Part shown: positions 1 through 7,605 of the stretch, in pieces
Position numbering within the stretch: position 1 is the stretch's first letter
How the letters are laid out: the number at the start of each line of letters is the position of its first letter
Assembly (NCBI GenBank): GCA_023249255.1
Contig: JAHFCY010000165.1
Location: 1 to 7,755 of the forward strand
Origin: Candidatus Lindowiibacteriota bacterium
GTDB lineage: Bacteria > Lindowbacteria > 2-12-FULL-62-27
Reading direction: 5' to 3'
DNA length: 7,755 nucleotides
Made by a program: the position numbers and the translations under genes
The notes under the pieces: model-generated
The model's database searches: none
What the model was told of the DNA's origin: nothing
The model's input: only the letters and a program-made list of their open reading frames with translations

Positions 1-1002
1 GCTCAGATGTACGGGCGCGCTTCCCTGCCGGAAATCGGTGAGATGGCGCTGGCCCGCCGCCATGAAATTCATCCTGACGACACCGTAACCTATGTGATCG
101 ACCGCAACATCAACTACACTAACGTTTGTGTAACCGGCTGCACATTTTGCGCGTTTTTCCGCTTTCCCCACGAGACCGGCGGATACGTCCTGTCGGAAAA
201 CGAAATTCATAAAAAAATTCAAGAGACCCTCGATCTCAACGGCACCGGAATTCTGATCCAGGGCGGACTGAATCCGAAACTGGGTCTCGGATATTACGTC
301 GACTTGTTTTCCGGAATCCGCGAAAAATTTCCATCTATTCACATCCATGGCCTTTCGGCCGAAGAAATTTATTTTATCGCCAAAATTTCCAAAAAATCGG
401 CCGAAGACGTTTTAAAAGAGTTGCAGATGGCCGGCCTTCGCAGCCTGCCCGGGGGCGGTTCGGAGATCCTGGTCGAAGAGATGCGTAAAAAGTTGAACCG
501 GTCGCAGTGCACGGTTGAAGACTGGTTTGAGATTCACCGGACAGCCCACCGCCTCGGAATCCGGTCGTCCTGTACGCAGGTCATTGGATTTGGGGAGACG
601 ATCGATCAGAGGCTGGAGCATCTTGAGCGCCTGCGGAATTTGCAGGATGAAACCGGCGGATTCACCGCGTTCATCACGTGGACGTATCAGCCAACGGCCT
701 CCCGGGGGCTTGGCGGCTCGGCTGTGGGCCCGACAGAATATCTCAAACATCTGGCCCTCTGCCGGCTGTTTCTGGACAACGTGCCGAACATTCAGTCATC
801 CTGGCCGACGCAGGGCGAAAAAATCGGCCAGCTTGCGCTTTTTTTCGGCGCAAACGACATGGGCAGCGTCATGATCGAGGAGAACGTCGTGGCCGCCGCC
901 GGCACGGTCCATCTCATGACCGAAAAACGCATCCGGGAACTCATCACCGACGCCGGGTTCACCCCGAAAAAGCGCACCCATCTCTACACGCCCCTTGAAT
1001 AA
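1..1002 (+). CDS. mqnC: Dehypoxanthine futalosine cyclase MqnC, 5' end outside window
   Basis: This is a radical SAM enzyme of the futalosine menaquinone pathway. In that family MqnC converts dehypoxanthine futalosine to its cyclic form in the cytoplasm. Counting from the first in-window codon, the cluster motif CxxxCxxC is at C43, C47 and C50, inside the MqnC-type context DRNINYTNVC...CTFCAF. Further family blocks follow: IQGGLNP, IHIHGLSAEEI, LPGGGSEILVEE, LQDETGGFTAFI, LDNVPNIQSSW, and FGANDMGSVMIEENVV near the C-terminus. The frame is open to base 1, and the N-terminus before the cluster is a few dozen residues short of the usual length. The ATG at base 7 is therefore probably internal and the true start lies upstream. 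The stop is TAA at 1000-1002. One block reads GFGET where I expect GHxET. MqnE and CofH are related alternatives, but the ILIQGGLNP and TGGFTAF blocks fit MqnC better. Confidence 0.93.
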   Translation, partial: AQMYGRASLPEIGEMALARRHEIHPDDTVTYVIDRNINYTNVCVTGCTFCAFFRFPHETGGYVLSENEIHKKIQETLDLNGTGILIQGGLNPKLGLGYYVDLFSGIREKFPSIHIHGLSAEEIYFIAKISKKSAEDVLKELQMAGLRSLPGGGSEILVEEMRKKLNRSQCTVEDWFEIHRTAHRLGIRSSCTQVIGFGETIDQRLEHLERLRNLQDETGGFTAFITWTYQPTASRGLGGSAVGPTEYLKHLALCRLFLDNVPNIQSSWPTQGEKIGQLALFFGANDMGSVMIEENVVAAAGTVHLMTEKRIRELITDAGFTPKKRTHLYTPLE

Positions 1003-1444
1003 ATTGCCTTCCCGTAAAACGGCCCGGCCCGACGCAAGATCCCGGAAAAAATCAGCGACCCCGCGAAAAACCCGCCGGACAGCCGACGGGCAGAACACGC
1101 CGAAGACCGCTCCGGCGAAAAAATTTTCCTCGATGGCAAAAATGGTTTCGGCCTTCCTGGACGAGCTCAAGGCCGAAAATATTCGCGTTGTGTCCCTCGA
1201 AAACCACGTGGCCGACGAGTTCGTCGTCGCCACCGCCACCAGCATCCGCCACCTTCACAGCCTCGCGGAAAACCTTCTTCAAAAAATGCAAGTGCGTGGA
1301 GTTCGCGCGCATCACATTGAAGGTTACGGATCCACGCCATCGGACCGATGGGTCCTCGTCGATTTCGTCGACATCGTCGTGCATCTCTTTACGGACGAAG
1401 GCCGCCGTTATTTTGATTTCGACCGCCTCTGGGAATCTGCCTAA
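995..1444 (+). CDS. rsfS: Ribosomal silencing factor RsfS (Iojap/DUF143 family) with possible basic N-terminal tail
   Basis: RsfS proteins bind ribosomal protein L14 (uL14) on the large subunit and block subunit joining in slow growth. The conserved domain spans about residues 47-149 and includes ADEFVVATATS..RH (73-86), IEGYG (108-112) and WVLVDFVDIVVHLF (W119, D123, D126, H130), ending in FDRLWE. The core matches the usual length of roughly 100-120 residues. The start is uncertain. The TTG at 995 overlaps the end of mqnC by 8 bases and adds about 46 Lys/Arg/Pro/Thr-rich residues with only two acidic ones. An ATG at 1133 would give a normal 103-residue protein. Neither has a convincing Shine-Dalgarno sequence, so translation may be coupled to mqnC. 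The stop TAA overlaps the convergent thrC stop. Family assignment is firm; the extended start is a judgement. Confidence 0.88.
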   Translation: MNKLPSRKTARPDARSRKKSATPRKTRRTADGQNTPKTAPAKKFSSMAKMVSAFLDELKAENIRVVSLENHVADEFVVATATSIRHLHSLAENLLQKMQVRGVRAHHIEGYGSTPSDRWVLVDFVDIVVHLFTDEGRRYFDFDRLWESA

Positions 1445-2670
1445 CGGAATTTGAGCGCGCGTTCGACCGCTTTCAGCGCATTTTGGCGTGTGACCGGAAC
1501 GGGGGTTGAAAGTTTTTCAATCGATGCCTTGGCGGATCGGATGTCCTTGAGGCCATTTCCGGTGATGAGGACAAGAACCGAGGCCGACTTTGGAATCAGA
1601 CGCTTGGACACAGCCCGGCGCAGCGCCGCCACCGCGCAGGCCGCCGCAGGTTCCGCGAAGACGCCGGCTTTTCGGGCCAGATACGGGATCGCCGCGATAA
1701 TTTCCGCGTCGGCGACTTCAATCGCGAATCCATCCGTTTCACGAATGTAGGCCAGCGCGACGTCTCCGTCGCGGGGCAAATCGACGCTGATGGAGTCGGC
1801 GACAGTCGAGGCGCGGACAGGCGCAAGTCGGCCGGTTTTGAGCGCGCGGGCGATGGCATTGCTTCCGGTTGATTGCGCGGCGATCAGGCGCGGCGTTTTC
1901 CGAATGAGTCCGAGCGCTTTGAGTTCGACAAATCCTTTTGCGACGCCCGAGATGATGTTGCCGTCACCCGTCGCGACGATCACGTAATCGGGCGCGGTCC
2001 AGCCCATCTGCGCGGCGATTTCATACGCGCATATTTTTTTCCCCTCGCGGGTGAAGGCATTGAGGCCCGTGTTGCGATTGTAGAGGCCAAATACCTCCGT
2101 GGCTTTGACGGACAAATCGCAAGCGTCGTCATACGATCCGTCGACGGCGAAGACAGTCGCGCCGAAGACAAGAAGTTGGGCGATTTTTGCCTCGGGCGCG
2201 CGGGCCGGAACGAAAATCAGCGGACGAATGCCGACAGCCGCCGCCAGGCACGACAGCGAGGCCGCCGCGTTTCCGGTTGACGCGGCCACTATGGAGCGGC
2301 GCCGGAGGTTGATCGCGCGGAGAATCGCGATGGAGCTGGCGCGGTCCTTGAACGACGCCGACGGCATGCGGCCGTCATCTTTGACAAGCACGCGGCGAAA
2401 TCCGGTGTCTCTGGCGAGCGCGGCGGAATCGTAGAGCGGCGTGTCGCCGATCAGCAGCGGTATGGAAGGCGTGTCGCGCCGGATTGGCAGGACATCCCGC
2501 CAGCGGTCCAGCCCGCGGCCTCGCGCCGATTTTACGCGCCGGCCGAGATCGCGCGTCAGATCAAATCGGACTTCGACATTTTTTCCGCAGGACGGGCAGG
2601 CATAGACGATCCGGTCGGCGCGCGATTCAGAGAATCCGCAAAAACGGCAGACACGCCTCCAGGAGGTCAA
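1441..2670 (-). CDS. thrC: Threonine synthase family PLP enzyme with N-terminal zinc-ribbon-like motif
   Basis: Threonine synthase converts O-phosphohomoserine to threonine and phosphate, using PLP. This 409-residue protein begins with two CxxC pairs (C8/C11, C25/C28) as in the zinc-ribbon-bearing ThrC group. GDTPLY (75-80) follows, then the PLP-lysine motif ASFKDRA with K108, an ASTGNAAA cofactor-binding segment, the glycine loop GDGNIISG, TVADSISVDLPRDG and the C-terminal LITGNGLKD. All are hallmarks of fold-type II ThrC-like enzymes. The lysine block reads PSASFKDRAS rather than the more usual PTGSFKDRG. The start is taken as TTG at 2670-2668, directly after the TGA of the upstream gene and in the same frame. 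No ATG or GTG precedes the first cysteine pair, and there is no Shine-Dalgarno sequence, so coupled re-initiation or readthrough is likely. A phosphohomoserine- or phosphoserine-using sulfhydrylase is possible but less likely. Confidence 0.9.
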   Translation of the reverse strand: MTSWRRVCRFCGFSESRADRIVYACPSCGKNVEVRFDLTRDLGRRVKSARGRGLDRWRDVLPIRRDTPSIPLLIGDTPLYDSAALARDTGFRRVLVKDDGRMPSASFKDRASSIAILRAINLRRRSIVAASTGNAAASLSCLAAAVGIRPLIFVPARAPEAKIAQLLVFGATVFAVDGSYDDACDLSVKATEVFGLYNRNTGLNAFTREGKKICAYEIAAQMGWTAPDYVIVATGDGNIISGVAKGFVELKALGLIRKTPRLIAAQSTGSNAIARALKTGRLAPVRASTVADSISVDLPRDGDVALAYIRETDGFAIEVADAEIIAAIPYLARKAGVFAEPAAACAVAALRRAVSKRLIPKSASVLVLITGNGLKDIRSAKASIEKLSTPVPVTRQNALKAVERALKFR

Positions 2671-3834
2671 TCAGTATCGGGCAACGGTAGAGTCGACGTC
2701 GAGGCTCCAGGCATCGATGCCGCCGCGCATGCTTTTGACGTTGCGGAATCCCTGCTCGCGCAAAAAGTGCATGGCCTTGAGCGAGCGCATGCCATGATGG
2801 CAGTAGGTGACGATTTCGTCGTCCGATTTCAGGCGATTGAACTGGTTGGGAATTTCGCCGAGCGGAATGTGGACGGCTCCGGATATTTTGCAGATCGCGA
2901 CCTCGCTGTTTTCGCGCACGTCCACGAGGACAACCGCCGGCTTTCGTTTTCGAAGATCCCGAACCTCGCTCGCGGAGACTTCGTCGCCGCCGTTGTCAGA
3001 CGCGGCGGAAGCGGACGCGGGCGCGGATTCGCCCCGGCCAAGCCCGCAAAATTGCTCGTAGTCGATAAGCTTCGTGATCGTCCGGTTCGTCCCGCAAATC
3101 GGACACTCCGGGTTCTGCCGGATTTTGACTTCCCGGAATTTCATATCCATCGCGTTAAACAGCATGAGCCGGCCGACGAGAAGAGTTCCCTTGCCTAAAA
3201 TGATTTTGATCGCCTCGGTTGCCTGAACGAGGCCGATGATGCCCGGCAATATTCCGAGCACGCCACCCTCGGCGCAGCTGGGCACAGCGCCCGGCGGAGG
3301 AGGCTCCGGATAGAGACAGCGGTAGCAGGGGCCTTTGCCCGGATAGAAAACCGTGGCCTGGCCTTCGAACCGGAAAATCGATCCGTAGACGTTCGGCACG
3401 CCGGAGAGAACGCAGGCGTCGTTCATGAGGTATCGCGTCGGGAAATTGTCCGTGCCGTCGATGACTACGTCATGGTCGCCGATCAGGGTCAGGGCGTTGT
3501 CGGACGTCACGCGCGACACGACGGTATTGACAACGCAGAACGGATTAATTTCCTGAATTTTTTGTTTCGCCGATTCGACTTTGAGTTTGCCGACGTCGGA
3601 CGTGAAATGGATGACCTGCCGCTGAAGGTTCGATTCGTCGACTCGGTCAAAATCGACAATCGTCAGCTCTCCGATGCCGGCCGCCGCCAGGTACATCGCC
3701 AGCGGCGAGCCCAGACCTCCGGCGCCGATCAGGAGAATTTTTGATTTGAGAAGTTTCTCCTGGCCGTCCATGCCCACTTCCGGCATGATGAGGTGCCGGC
3801 TGAACCGTGCGATCTGCGCTTGAGTCAGTGCCAT
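2671..3834 (-). CDS. moeZ: MoeB/ThiF-type adenylyltransferase fused to a C-terminal rhodanese domain (MoeZ-like)
   Basis: Enzymes of this architecture adenylate the C-terminal glycine of a ubiquitin-like sulfur carrier (MoaD, ThiS or CysO type), then pass on sulfur from the rhodanese domain. The E1 domain covers about residues 1-265. It has GAGGLGSP (37-44) for ATP binding, DFDRVDESNLQRQ (61-73), DGTDNFPTRY (126-135), zinc-binding CxxC pairs at C170/C173 and C244/C247, and the expected catalytic C187 in PSCAEGGVLG. An Ala/Ser-rich linker (about 268-290) leads to a rhodanese domain with VDVRE (304-308) and the active loop CHHGMRS, with C345 as the persulfide cysteine. All key residues are present, so it should be active. 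The start is ATG at 3834-3832, 15 bases after the gph stop. No clear Shine-Dalgarno sequence is seen, which suggests translational coupling. The carrier partner is not in this window, so molybdopterin, thiamine, cysteine or homocysteine synthesis cannot be distinguished. Confidence 0.94.
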   Translation of the reverse strand: MALTQAQIARFSRHLIMPEVGMDGQEKLLKSKILLIGAGGLGSPLAMYLAAAGIGELTIVDFDRVDESNLQRQVIHFTSDVGKLKVESAKQKIQEINPFCVVNTVVSRVTSDNALTLIGDHDVVIDGTDNFPTRYLMNDACVLSGVPNVYGSIFRFEGQATVFYPGKGPCYRCLYPEPPPPGAVPSCAEGGVLGILPGIIGLVQATEAIKIILGKGTLLVGRLMLFNAMDMKFREVKIRQNPECPICGTNRTITKLIDYEQFCGLGRGESAPASASAASDNGGDEVSASEVRDLRKRKPAVVLVDVRENSEVAICKISGAVHIPLGEIPNQFNRLKSDDEIVTYCHHGMRSLKAMHFLREQGFRNVKSMRGGIDAWSLDVDSTVARY

Positions 3835-3849
3835 GCGGGTATTTTGCGT

Positions 3850-4503
3850 CTATTCGATATATTTTTCAAGCTCCCGCAGGCTGCCGAGAACAGCGTCGGG
3901 GGTGGCGGAGCGCATCTCGTCGGGGTCTCCGATGCCATACGTGACGCCGGCTGTCATCATGCCCGCCGCGCGGCCCGCCTGAATGTCGGTCATGCGATCG
4001 CCCACGGCGCAAAAACGCGAAGGATCAACGGCGAATCTCCCGGCGACAAGTCGATAACTTTCAGGATCGGGTTTCTGCCGCTGGACCGATTCCGGACCAA
4101 GAATGATTTCAAAACGGCCGGACACGCCAAGTCCATCCAGAATTTTCCGGGTGAACGCCTCGGGCTTGTTCGAGACCACCGCGAGCTTTTTGGCGGCGAA
4201 CCGGTCGAGCACATCGAGCGCGCCGTCGTAGAGGCGGGTGCGGTCAAGACAGTGCGGGGTATAGTGCGCCCGGAAGTCGTCAGCCGCGGATTTGAGGACA
4301 CGACCATCCGTCGTGTCCAGCGCGCGGGACAGCAATGTTTCAAGGCCGTCGCCGACGAACGACCGGACAACCCGGTCGCTGACCATCGGCCGGCCACGCA
4401 ACGTCCGGACGTGATTGACCGAGGCGGTCAGGTCGGCGAGAGAATCGACCAGCGTCCCGTCGAGATCAAAAATCAGGGCGTCTATGGATCGTTTCGGATT
4501 CAT
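3850..4503 (-). CDS. gph: HAD-family hydrolase, phosphoglycolate phosphatase-like
   Basis: This is a 217-residue haloacid-dehalogenase phosphatase of the Gph/PpaX type. Gph removes phosphate from 2-phosphoglycolate, which arises from repair of oxidised DNA ends or from Rubisco oxygenation. The four HAD motifs are intact. Motif I is DLDGTLVDS, with nucleophile D13 and acid/base D15. Motif II is VVSNKP, with S111. Motif III is K144 in the KPDP context. Motif IV is GDRMTD, with D169 and D173. The helical cap lies between motifs I and II (about residues 18-100), as in subclass C1. The start ATG at 4503-4501 has a GGAG eight bases upstream. It is the first gene of the leftward gph-moeZ-thrC unit and is divergent from recG. 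Substrate specificity cannot be read from the sequence; pyrophosphatase PpaX or another sugar-phosphate phosphatase is possible. Confidence 0.85.
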   Translation of the reverse strand: MNPKRSIDALIFDLDGTLVDSLADLTASVNHVRTLRGRPMVSDRVVRSFVGDGLETLLSRALDTTDGRVLKSAADDFRAHYTPHCLDRTRLYDGALDVLDRFAAKKLAVVSNKPEAFTRKILDGLGVSGRFEIILGPESVQRQKPDPESYRLVAGRFAVDPSRFCAVGDRMTDIQAGRAAGMMTAGVTYGIGDPDEMRSATPDAVLGSLRELEKYIE

Positions 4504-4511
4504 GGGTGGTT

Positions 4512-4515
4512 CTCC
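4512..4515 (-). promoter_or_regulatory. Shine-Dalgarno for gph
   Basis: GGAG on the minus strand sits eight bases before the gph ATG and supports that start. It is the only clear ribosome binding site in the leftward unit. The two downstream genes have none, which fits translation coupled to the gene before. Confidence 0.6.
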
Positions 4516-4571
4516 GTCACGGGGAGAGTTTCTATCAACGACGCCGGAAAAATGGAAGAATAGAATGGGGA

Positions 4572-4600
4572 TTTCGGCGAACGGCCGGATTTGCTATCCT
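4572..4600 (+). promoter_or_regulatory. Candidate sigma70-type promoter for recG (extended -10)
   Basis: TGCTATCCT ends at 4600. It resembles an extended -10 element (TGn plus TATCCT, four of six matches to TATAAT). The hexamer 17 bases upstream, TTTCGG, is a poor -35. Transcription would start about seven bases after the -10, at or next to the recG ATG at 4608, giving a leaderless or near-leaderless message. This agrees with the lack of any Shine-Dalgarno sequence before that ATG. The rest of the 104-base divergent spacer shows no hairpin or obvious operator, and I found no good promoter for gph. Assigned by eye only. Confidence 0.33.
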
Positions 4601-4607
4601 GCGGCGT

Positions 4608-7025
4608 ATGTCGATCCTGGAACAGATGAAGACGATTAAAGTTGGGTTTGATCTCATAGCCGGAGAACCGGCCCGCGCGGCAAGCTCCATGGACGAGGTG
4701 GAACGCGCCGTGGCGGGCTTCAAACGGCATCCCTTGTTTGCCGAAGCGCCCGAATTGGTGAATCGATTTTCGGACAGCATTGCCCGCCTGCGGGAGACCC
4801 GGGACCCGGATCGGCCGGCGGCGATTCGAAACGTGCTTCTTGCATTCGAGGATTTATGCCTTCGGGCAATCCATTCGGACGTTCAGTATTTGCAGGGCAT
4901 CGGACCGACGCGCGCCGGACAATTTCGAAAAAAACAAATTCACGATATGAGCGATCTTGTCATGACCCCGCCGAGGGAGTATCAGGACCGCCGGACGCTG
5001 GAAGCGCCGACGATCGACCACATCGGACAGGTGATCACCGTCTACGGCCGGATTTTGAAACGGAGTGCGGTACACGCGCGGTTTCGGCGCGGACCGGCGC
5101 GGCTCGAAATGGCGGTTGAGTGCCGGACGACTGACGATTCGTTGCAGGATCGCCTGCCCGGCGTGCCGGATTCAACCGCCGCGGGGCCTGTGCTGACAGT
5201 GGTTTTTTTCGGCCAGTCATATCTGGAAAAAATATTTCGCGATGGCGACCGTGTTTTTCTAAGCGGAAAGCTCGAACAATTTCGGGGACGGCTTCAGATG
5301 GCCAATCCCGATTTCGAAATTGAACGCGAGGGCGAGGAGGAGTGCGCACCGGGCACGCCGGAGGAGAAAGTGCCGTCGACGGGGATCGTGCCCGTTTATT
5401 CGTTGACGGAGGGGCTTGGCCAGCGCAGTTACCGGCGGCTCATTCATCGGGCGGTCAACAAATTCGCCGATATCTTTCCGGACTCCCTGCCGCCTGCGGT
5501 TCGGATCGCGCGAAGCTTCAGGCCGGTTTCAGAGGCGATTCGCGAATTGCATTTTCCCCGGACGTTCGAATCCGCGGAGGACGCGAAGCGGCGGATGCGG
5601 TTTGAGGAATTGTTTTTGTACCAGGTCGTGGTCCTGATGAACCGGGCGGAACTGAAAAAAATGCGTAAGAACCGGACCTACGCGGACGGGGATCACAAGG
5701 AACGATTAATGACGTCGTTTGGAAGCACATTCACCAACGCGCAGGAGCGGTCCTGGAGCGAAATTCGGCGCGACCTGGACCGGCCGGAAGTGATGAACCG
5801 CCTGCTCTTCGGCGACGTCGGATCGGGCAAAACGCTGGTGGCGGAGCTCGCATGCCTTCATGTGATTTCCGCCGGCTATCAGGCCGCTGTCCTCGCGCCG
5901 ACAGAAGTTCTCGCGGAACAGCACTACGCAACCTTCACTCGCGATCTTTTGCCGCTCGGCGTTCACGTGGGTGAGCTGAAAGGATCGATGTCACCCGCGC
6001 AAAAACGGGATGTCAAACGCGGGCTGAAGTCCGGCGATCTGTCTGTCATCATCGGCACACACGCCCTGATTCAGCAGGATGTGGCCTTTCACAATCCGGC
6101 GCTCTTTGTCATCGACGAACAGCACCGCTTTGGCGTCCTCCAGCGATCCGCGCTTTACGAAAAAGCCCTGCATCCGGACGTGCTCATCATGAGCGCGACG
6201 CCCATCCCCCGGACTCTTCAGATGACCTTCTTCGGCGATCTGGACATCTCGCAGCTCGACGAACGTCCGCCCAACGCCCCGCCGCCGCCCGTTACAAAAT
6301 TGTTTTCGGACGATCCGGAAAGCCGCGCAAAGGTCAAGCGGATGATCCTGGATGTGCTCGCCGAAAAACTGCAGGTCTTCATCATTTATCCGATCATTGA
6401 GGAATCGGAGGCGCTGGACCTGAAGGCGGCGACGGTCCAGAAGGAGCGGATCGAAAAAGTATTTTCGCGCCACCGCGTCGGGCTTCTGCACGGCCGGATG
6501 GGGACCGAGGAGAAGGAGACGGTGATCCGCGCGTTTCGGGACGGCGCGGTTGACATCCTGGTGTCGACGACGGTCATCGAAGTCGGCATCGATGTGCCCG
6601 GGGCCAATCTCATCGTGATCGAAAACTGTGAACGATTCGGCCTCTCCCAGCTCCATCAGCTTCGGGGCCGCGTCGGCCGGCACGGACGGCAGGGCATGTG
6701 CGCGGCGATCTGCTCGCTGAAGGCAAATGAAGAAACGCTGGAGCGCCTCCGGATTTTCGAATCGACGCAGGACGGCACGCATCTTGCGGAAGAAGATTTG
6801 AAACTCCGGGGCGGCGGCGAATTGTTCGGCACCCGGCAGTGGGGATTGCCTGACTTTCGTTTCGCCGACGTGTTTCGCGATACCGAACTTCTGATACAGG
6901 CCCGCGCGGCCGCGGGAGAAGTCCTTGCCGCGGATCCGGCGCTCGATGAGCCGCAACACCATGCGTTGAGAATGGAACTTCAGCGTCTCTATGAATCCCG
7001 CCGCACGCTGGCAAAAGTAAGTTGA
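4608..7025 (+). CDS. recG: ATP-dependent DNA helicase RecG
   Basis: RecG unwinds branched DNA such as stalled replication forks, R-loops and Holliday junctions. From the ATG at 4608 the protein is 805 residues, longer than the roughly 690 of E. coli. The extra length is a helical N-terminal region of about 90 residues. Then come the LQGIGPTRA element (95-103), an OB-fold wedge domain (about 140-236), and the helicase core. The core has Walker A GDVGSGKT (402-409), [10 protein letters not shown], the DEQH box (503-506), SATP (529-532), [12 protein letters not shown], and motif [10 protein letters not shown] (684-691). The C-terminal [12 protein letters not shown] block is also typical of RecG. 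A longer reading from GTG at 4506 is unlikely: it would cover the gph ribosome binding site, and conserved-looking sequence begins at the later ATG. Intact, with no frameshift seen. rsmD follows after 22 bases. Confidence 0.95.
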   Translation: MSILEQMKTIKVGFDLIAGEPARAASSMDEVERAVAGFKRHPLFAEAPELVNRFSDSIARLRETRDPDRPAAIRNVLLAFEDLCLRAIHSDVQYLQGIGPTRAGQFRKKQIHDMSDLVMTPPREYQDRRTLEAPTIDHIGQVITVYGRILKRSAVHARFRRGPARLEMAVECRTTDDSLQDRLPGVPDSTAAGPVLTVVFFGQSYLEKIFRDGDRVFLSGKLEQFRGRLQMANPDFEIEREGEEECAPGTPEEKVPSTGIVPVYSLTEGLGQRSYRRLIHRAVNKFADIFPDSLPPAVRIARSFRPVSEAIRELHFPRTFESAEDAKRRMRFEELFLYQVVVLMNRAELKKMRKNRTYADGDHKERLMTSFGSTFTNAQERSWSEIRRDLDRPEVMNRLLFGDVGSGKTLVAELACLHVISAGYQAAVLAPTEVLAEQHYATFTRDLLPLGVHVGELKGSMSPAQKRDVKRGLKSGDLSVIIGTHALIQQDVAFHNPALFVIDEQHRFGVLQRSALYEKALHPDVLIMSATPIPRTLQMTFFGDLDISQLDERPPNAPPPPVTKLFSDDPESRAKVKRMILDVLAEKLQVFIIYPIIEESEALDLKAATVQKERIEKVFSRHRVGLLHGRMGTEEKETVIRAFRDGAVDILVSTTVIEVGIDVPGANLIVIENCERFGLSQLHQLRGRVGRHGRQGMCAAICSLKANEETLERLRIFESTQDGTHLAEEDLKLRGGGELFGTRQWGLPDFRFADVFRDTELLIQARAAAGEVLAADPALDEPQHHALRMELQRLYESRRTLAKVS

Positions 7026-7036
7026 ACCGCGAAGAC

Positions 7037-7043
7037 AGAGAGG
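7037..7043 (+). promoter_or_regulatory. Shine-Dalgarno for rsmD
   Basis: AGAGAGG lies four bases before the ATG at 7048, inside the 22-base recG-rsmD gap. It supports that start and leaves no room for a terminator between the two genes. Confidence 0.5.
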
Positions 7044-7047
7044 TCGT

Positions 7048-7596
7048 ATGAGAATCCTGAGTGGTGAATGGCAGAACCGCCGGATCGTTCCGCCGAAAGG
7101 AATCCGGCCGATGACGGAGATGGTCAAGCAGGCGCTGTTTCATGTCATCGGAGACTGCGACAGCCTGCGCGTCCTTGATCTCTTCGCCGGATCCGGCCAG
7201 CTTGGGATCGAGACGCTCAGCCGGGGCGCCGCCTTCTCGGCCTTCGTCGAGCGAAATCCGGCAAACGCGGACCATCTCAAGCGCACGCTCAAAACTCTTG
7301 GCGTGTCGGCCGAACGCGCGCGCGTCCTGGCCGCGGATGCGGTCCGCTATCCGGCCTCGACGAGATCGTTCTATGATCTCGTTTTCATGGATCCGCCGTA
7401 CGAAAAAAATTTCGCCGTTCCCGCGCTCCAGGCGGTTGTCGACAACCCTTCGATCCTCGCGCCCGCCGGCAGGCTCGTGCTTCGCCACACCAAACACGAG
7501 CCGATCGACGCCGTGTTGACGCCGTCTCTTGAGCGCCTCTTTCACCGATGTTACGGTGACGACGTTCTGAACATCTGGCAAAAAGTTTCGGACTGA
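7048..7596 (+). CDS. rsmD: 16S rRNA (guanine(966)-N2)-methyltransferase RsmD
   Basis: RsmD methylates N2 of G966 in 16S rRNA during 30S assembly, using S-adenosylmethionine. The 182-residue protein has the usual family length. It opens with RILSGEWQNRRI, then RPMTEMVKQALF (20-31), equivalent to the family RPTxxxVREALF block. The SAM-binding motif I is LDLFAGSGQLGIE (43-55), where Q51 sits at a position more often occupied by a small residue. ETLSRGA and the acidic ribose-binding E68 follow, then the catalytic DPPY (115-118). The C-terminal region after residue 150 shows no cysteine or lysine motif of other methyltransferase families. Its ATG has a good ribosome binding site. It is flanked by recG and coaD, and rsmD-coaD adjacency is widespread in bacteria, which strengthens the call. 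Confidence 0.93.
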   Translation: MRILSGEWQNRRIVPPKGIRPMTEMVKQALFHVIGDCDSLRVLDLFAGSGQLGIETLSRGAAFSAFVERNPANADHLKRTLKTLGVSAERARVLAADAVRYPASTRSFYDLVFMDPPYEKNFAVPALQAVVDNPSILAPAGRLVLRHTKHEPIDAVLTPSLERLFHRCYGDDVLNIWQKVSD

Positions 7597-7601
7597 GAGG
7601 G
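7595..7601 (+). promoter_or_regulatory. Shine-Dalgarno for coaD overlapping the rsmD stop
   Basis: GAGAGGG begins inside the rsmD TGA (7594-7596) and ends four bases before the coaD ATG. This arrangement suggests coupled translation of the two genes. Confidence 0.5.
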
Positions 7602-7605
7602 CGCG

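Noticed and set aside
1873-2280. A 135-codon plus-strand open frame inside thrC
   Set aside because: It is antisense to the PLP-binding core of thrC, with low-complexity Arg/Ala content and no ribosome binding site.
3793-4563. A 256-codon open frame on the plus strand across moeZ and gph
   Set aside because: It is antisense to gph with all HAD motifs intact and runs through the divergent promoter region. No motif was recognised.
4504-4600. A promoter for the leftward gph unit
   Set aside because: TATTCT (4562-4557) and GATAGA-like hexamers were considered, but none has a plausible -35 at the right spacing.
4506-4607. An upstream GTG that would extend recG by 34 residues
   Set aside because: It would overlap the gph ribosome binding site and the candidate recG promoter. 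The added residues look like translated spacer, and an ATG is available at 4608.
5991-7127. A 378-codon open frame on the minus strand opposite recG
   Set aside because: It lies antisense to a fully conserved RecG helicase core. Its translation is Arg/His-rich with no recognisable domain, as expected for a shadow frame in GC-rich DNA.
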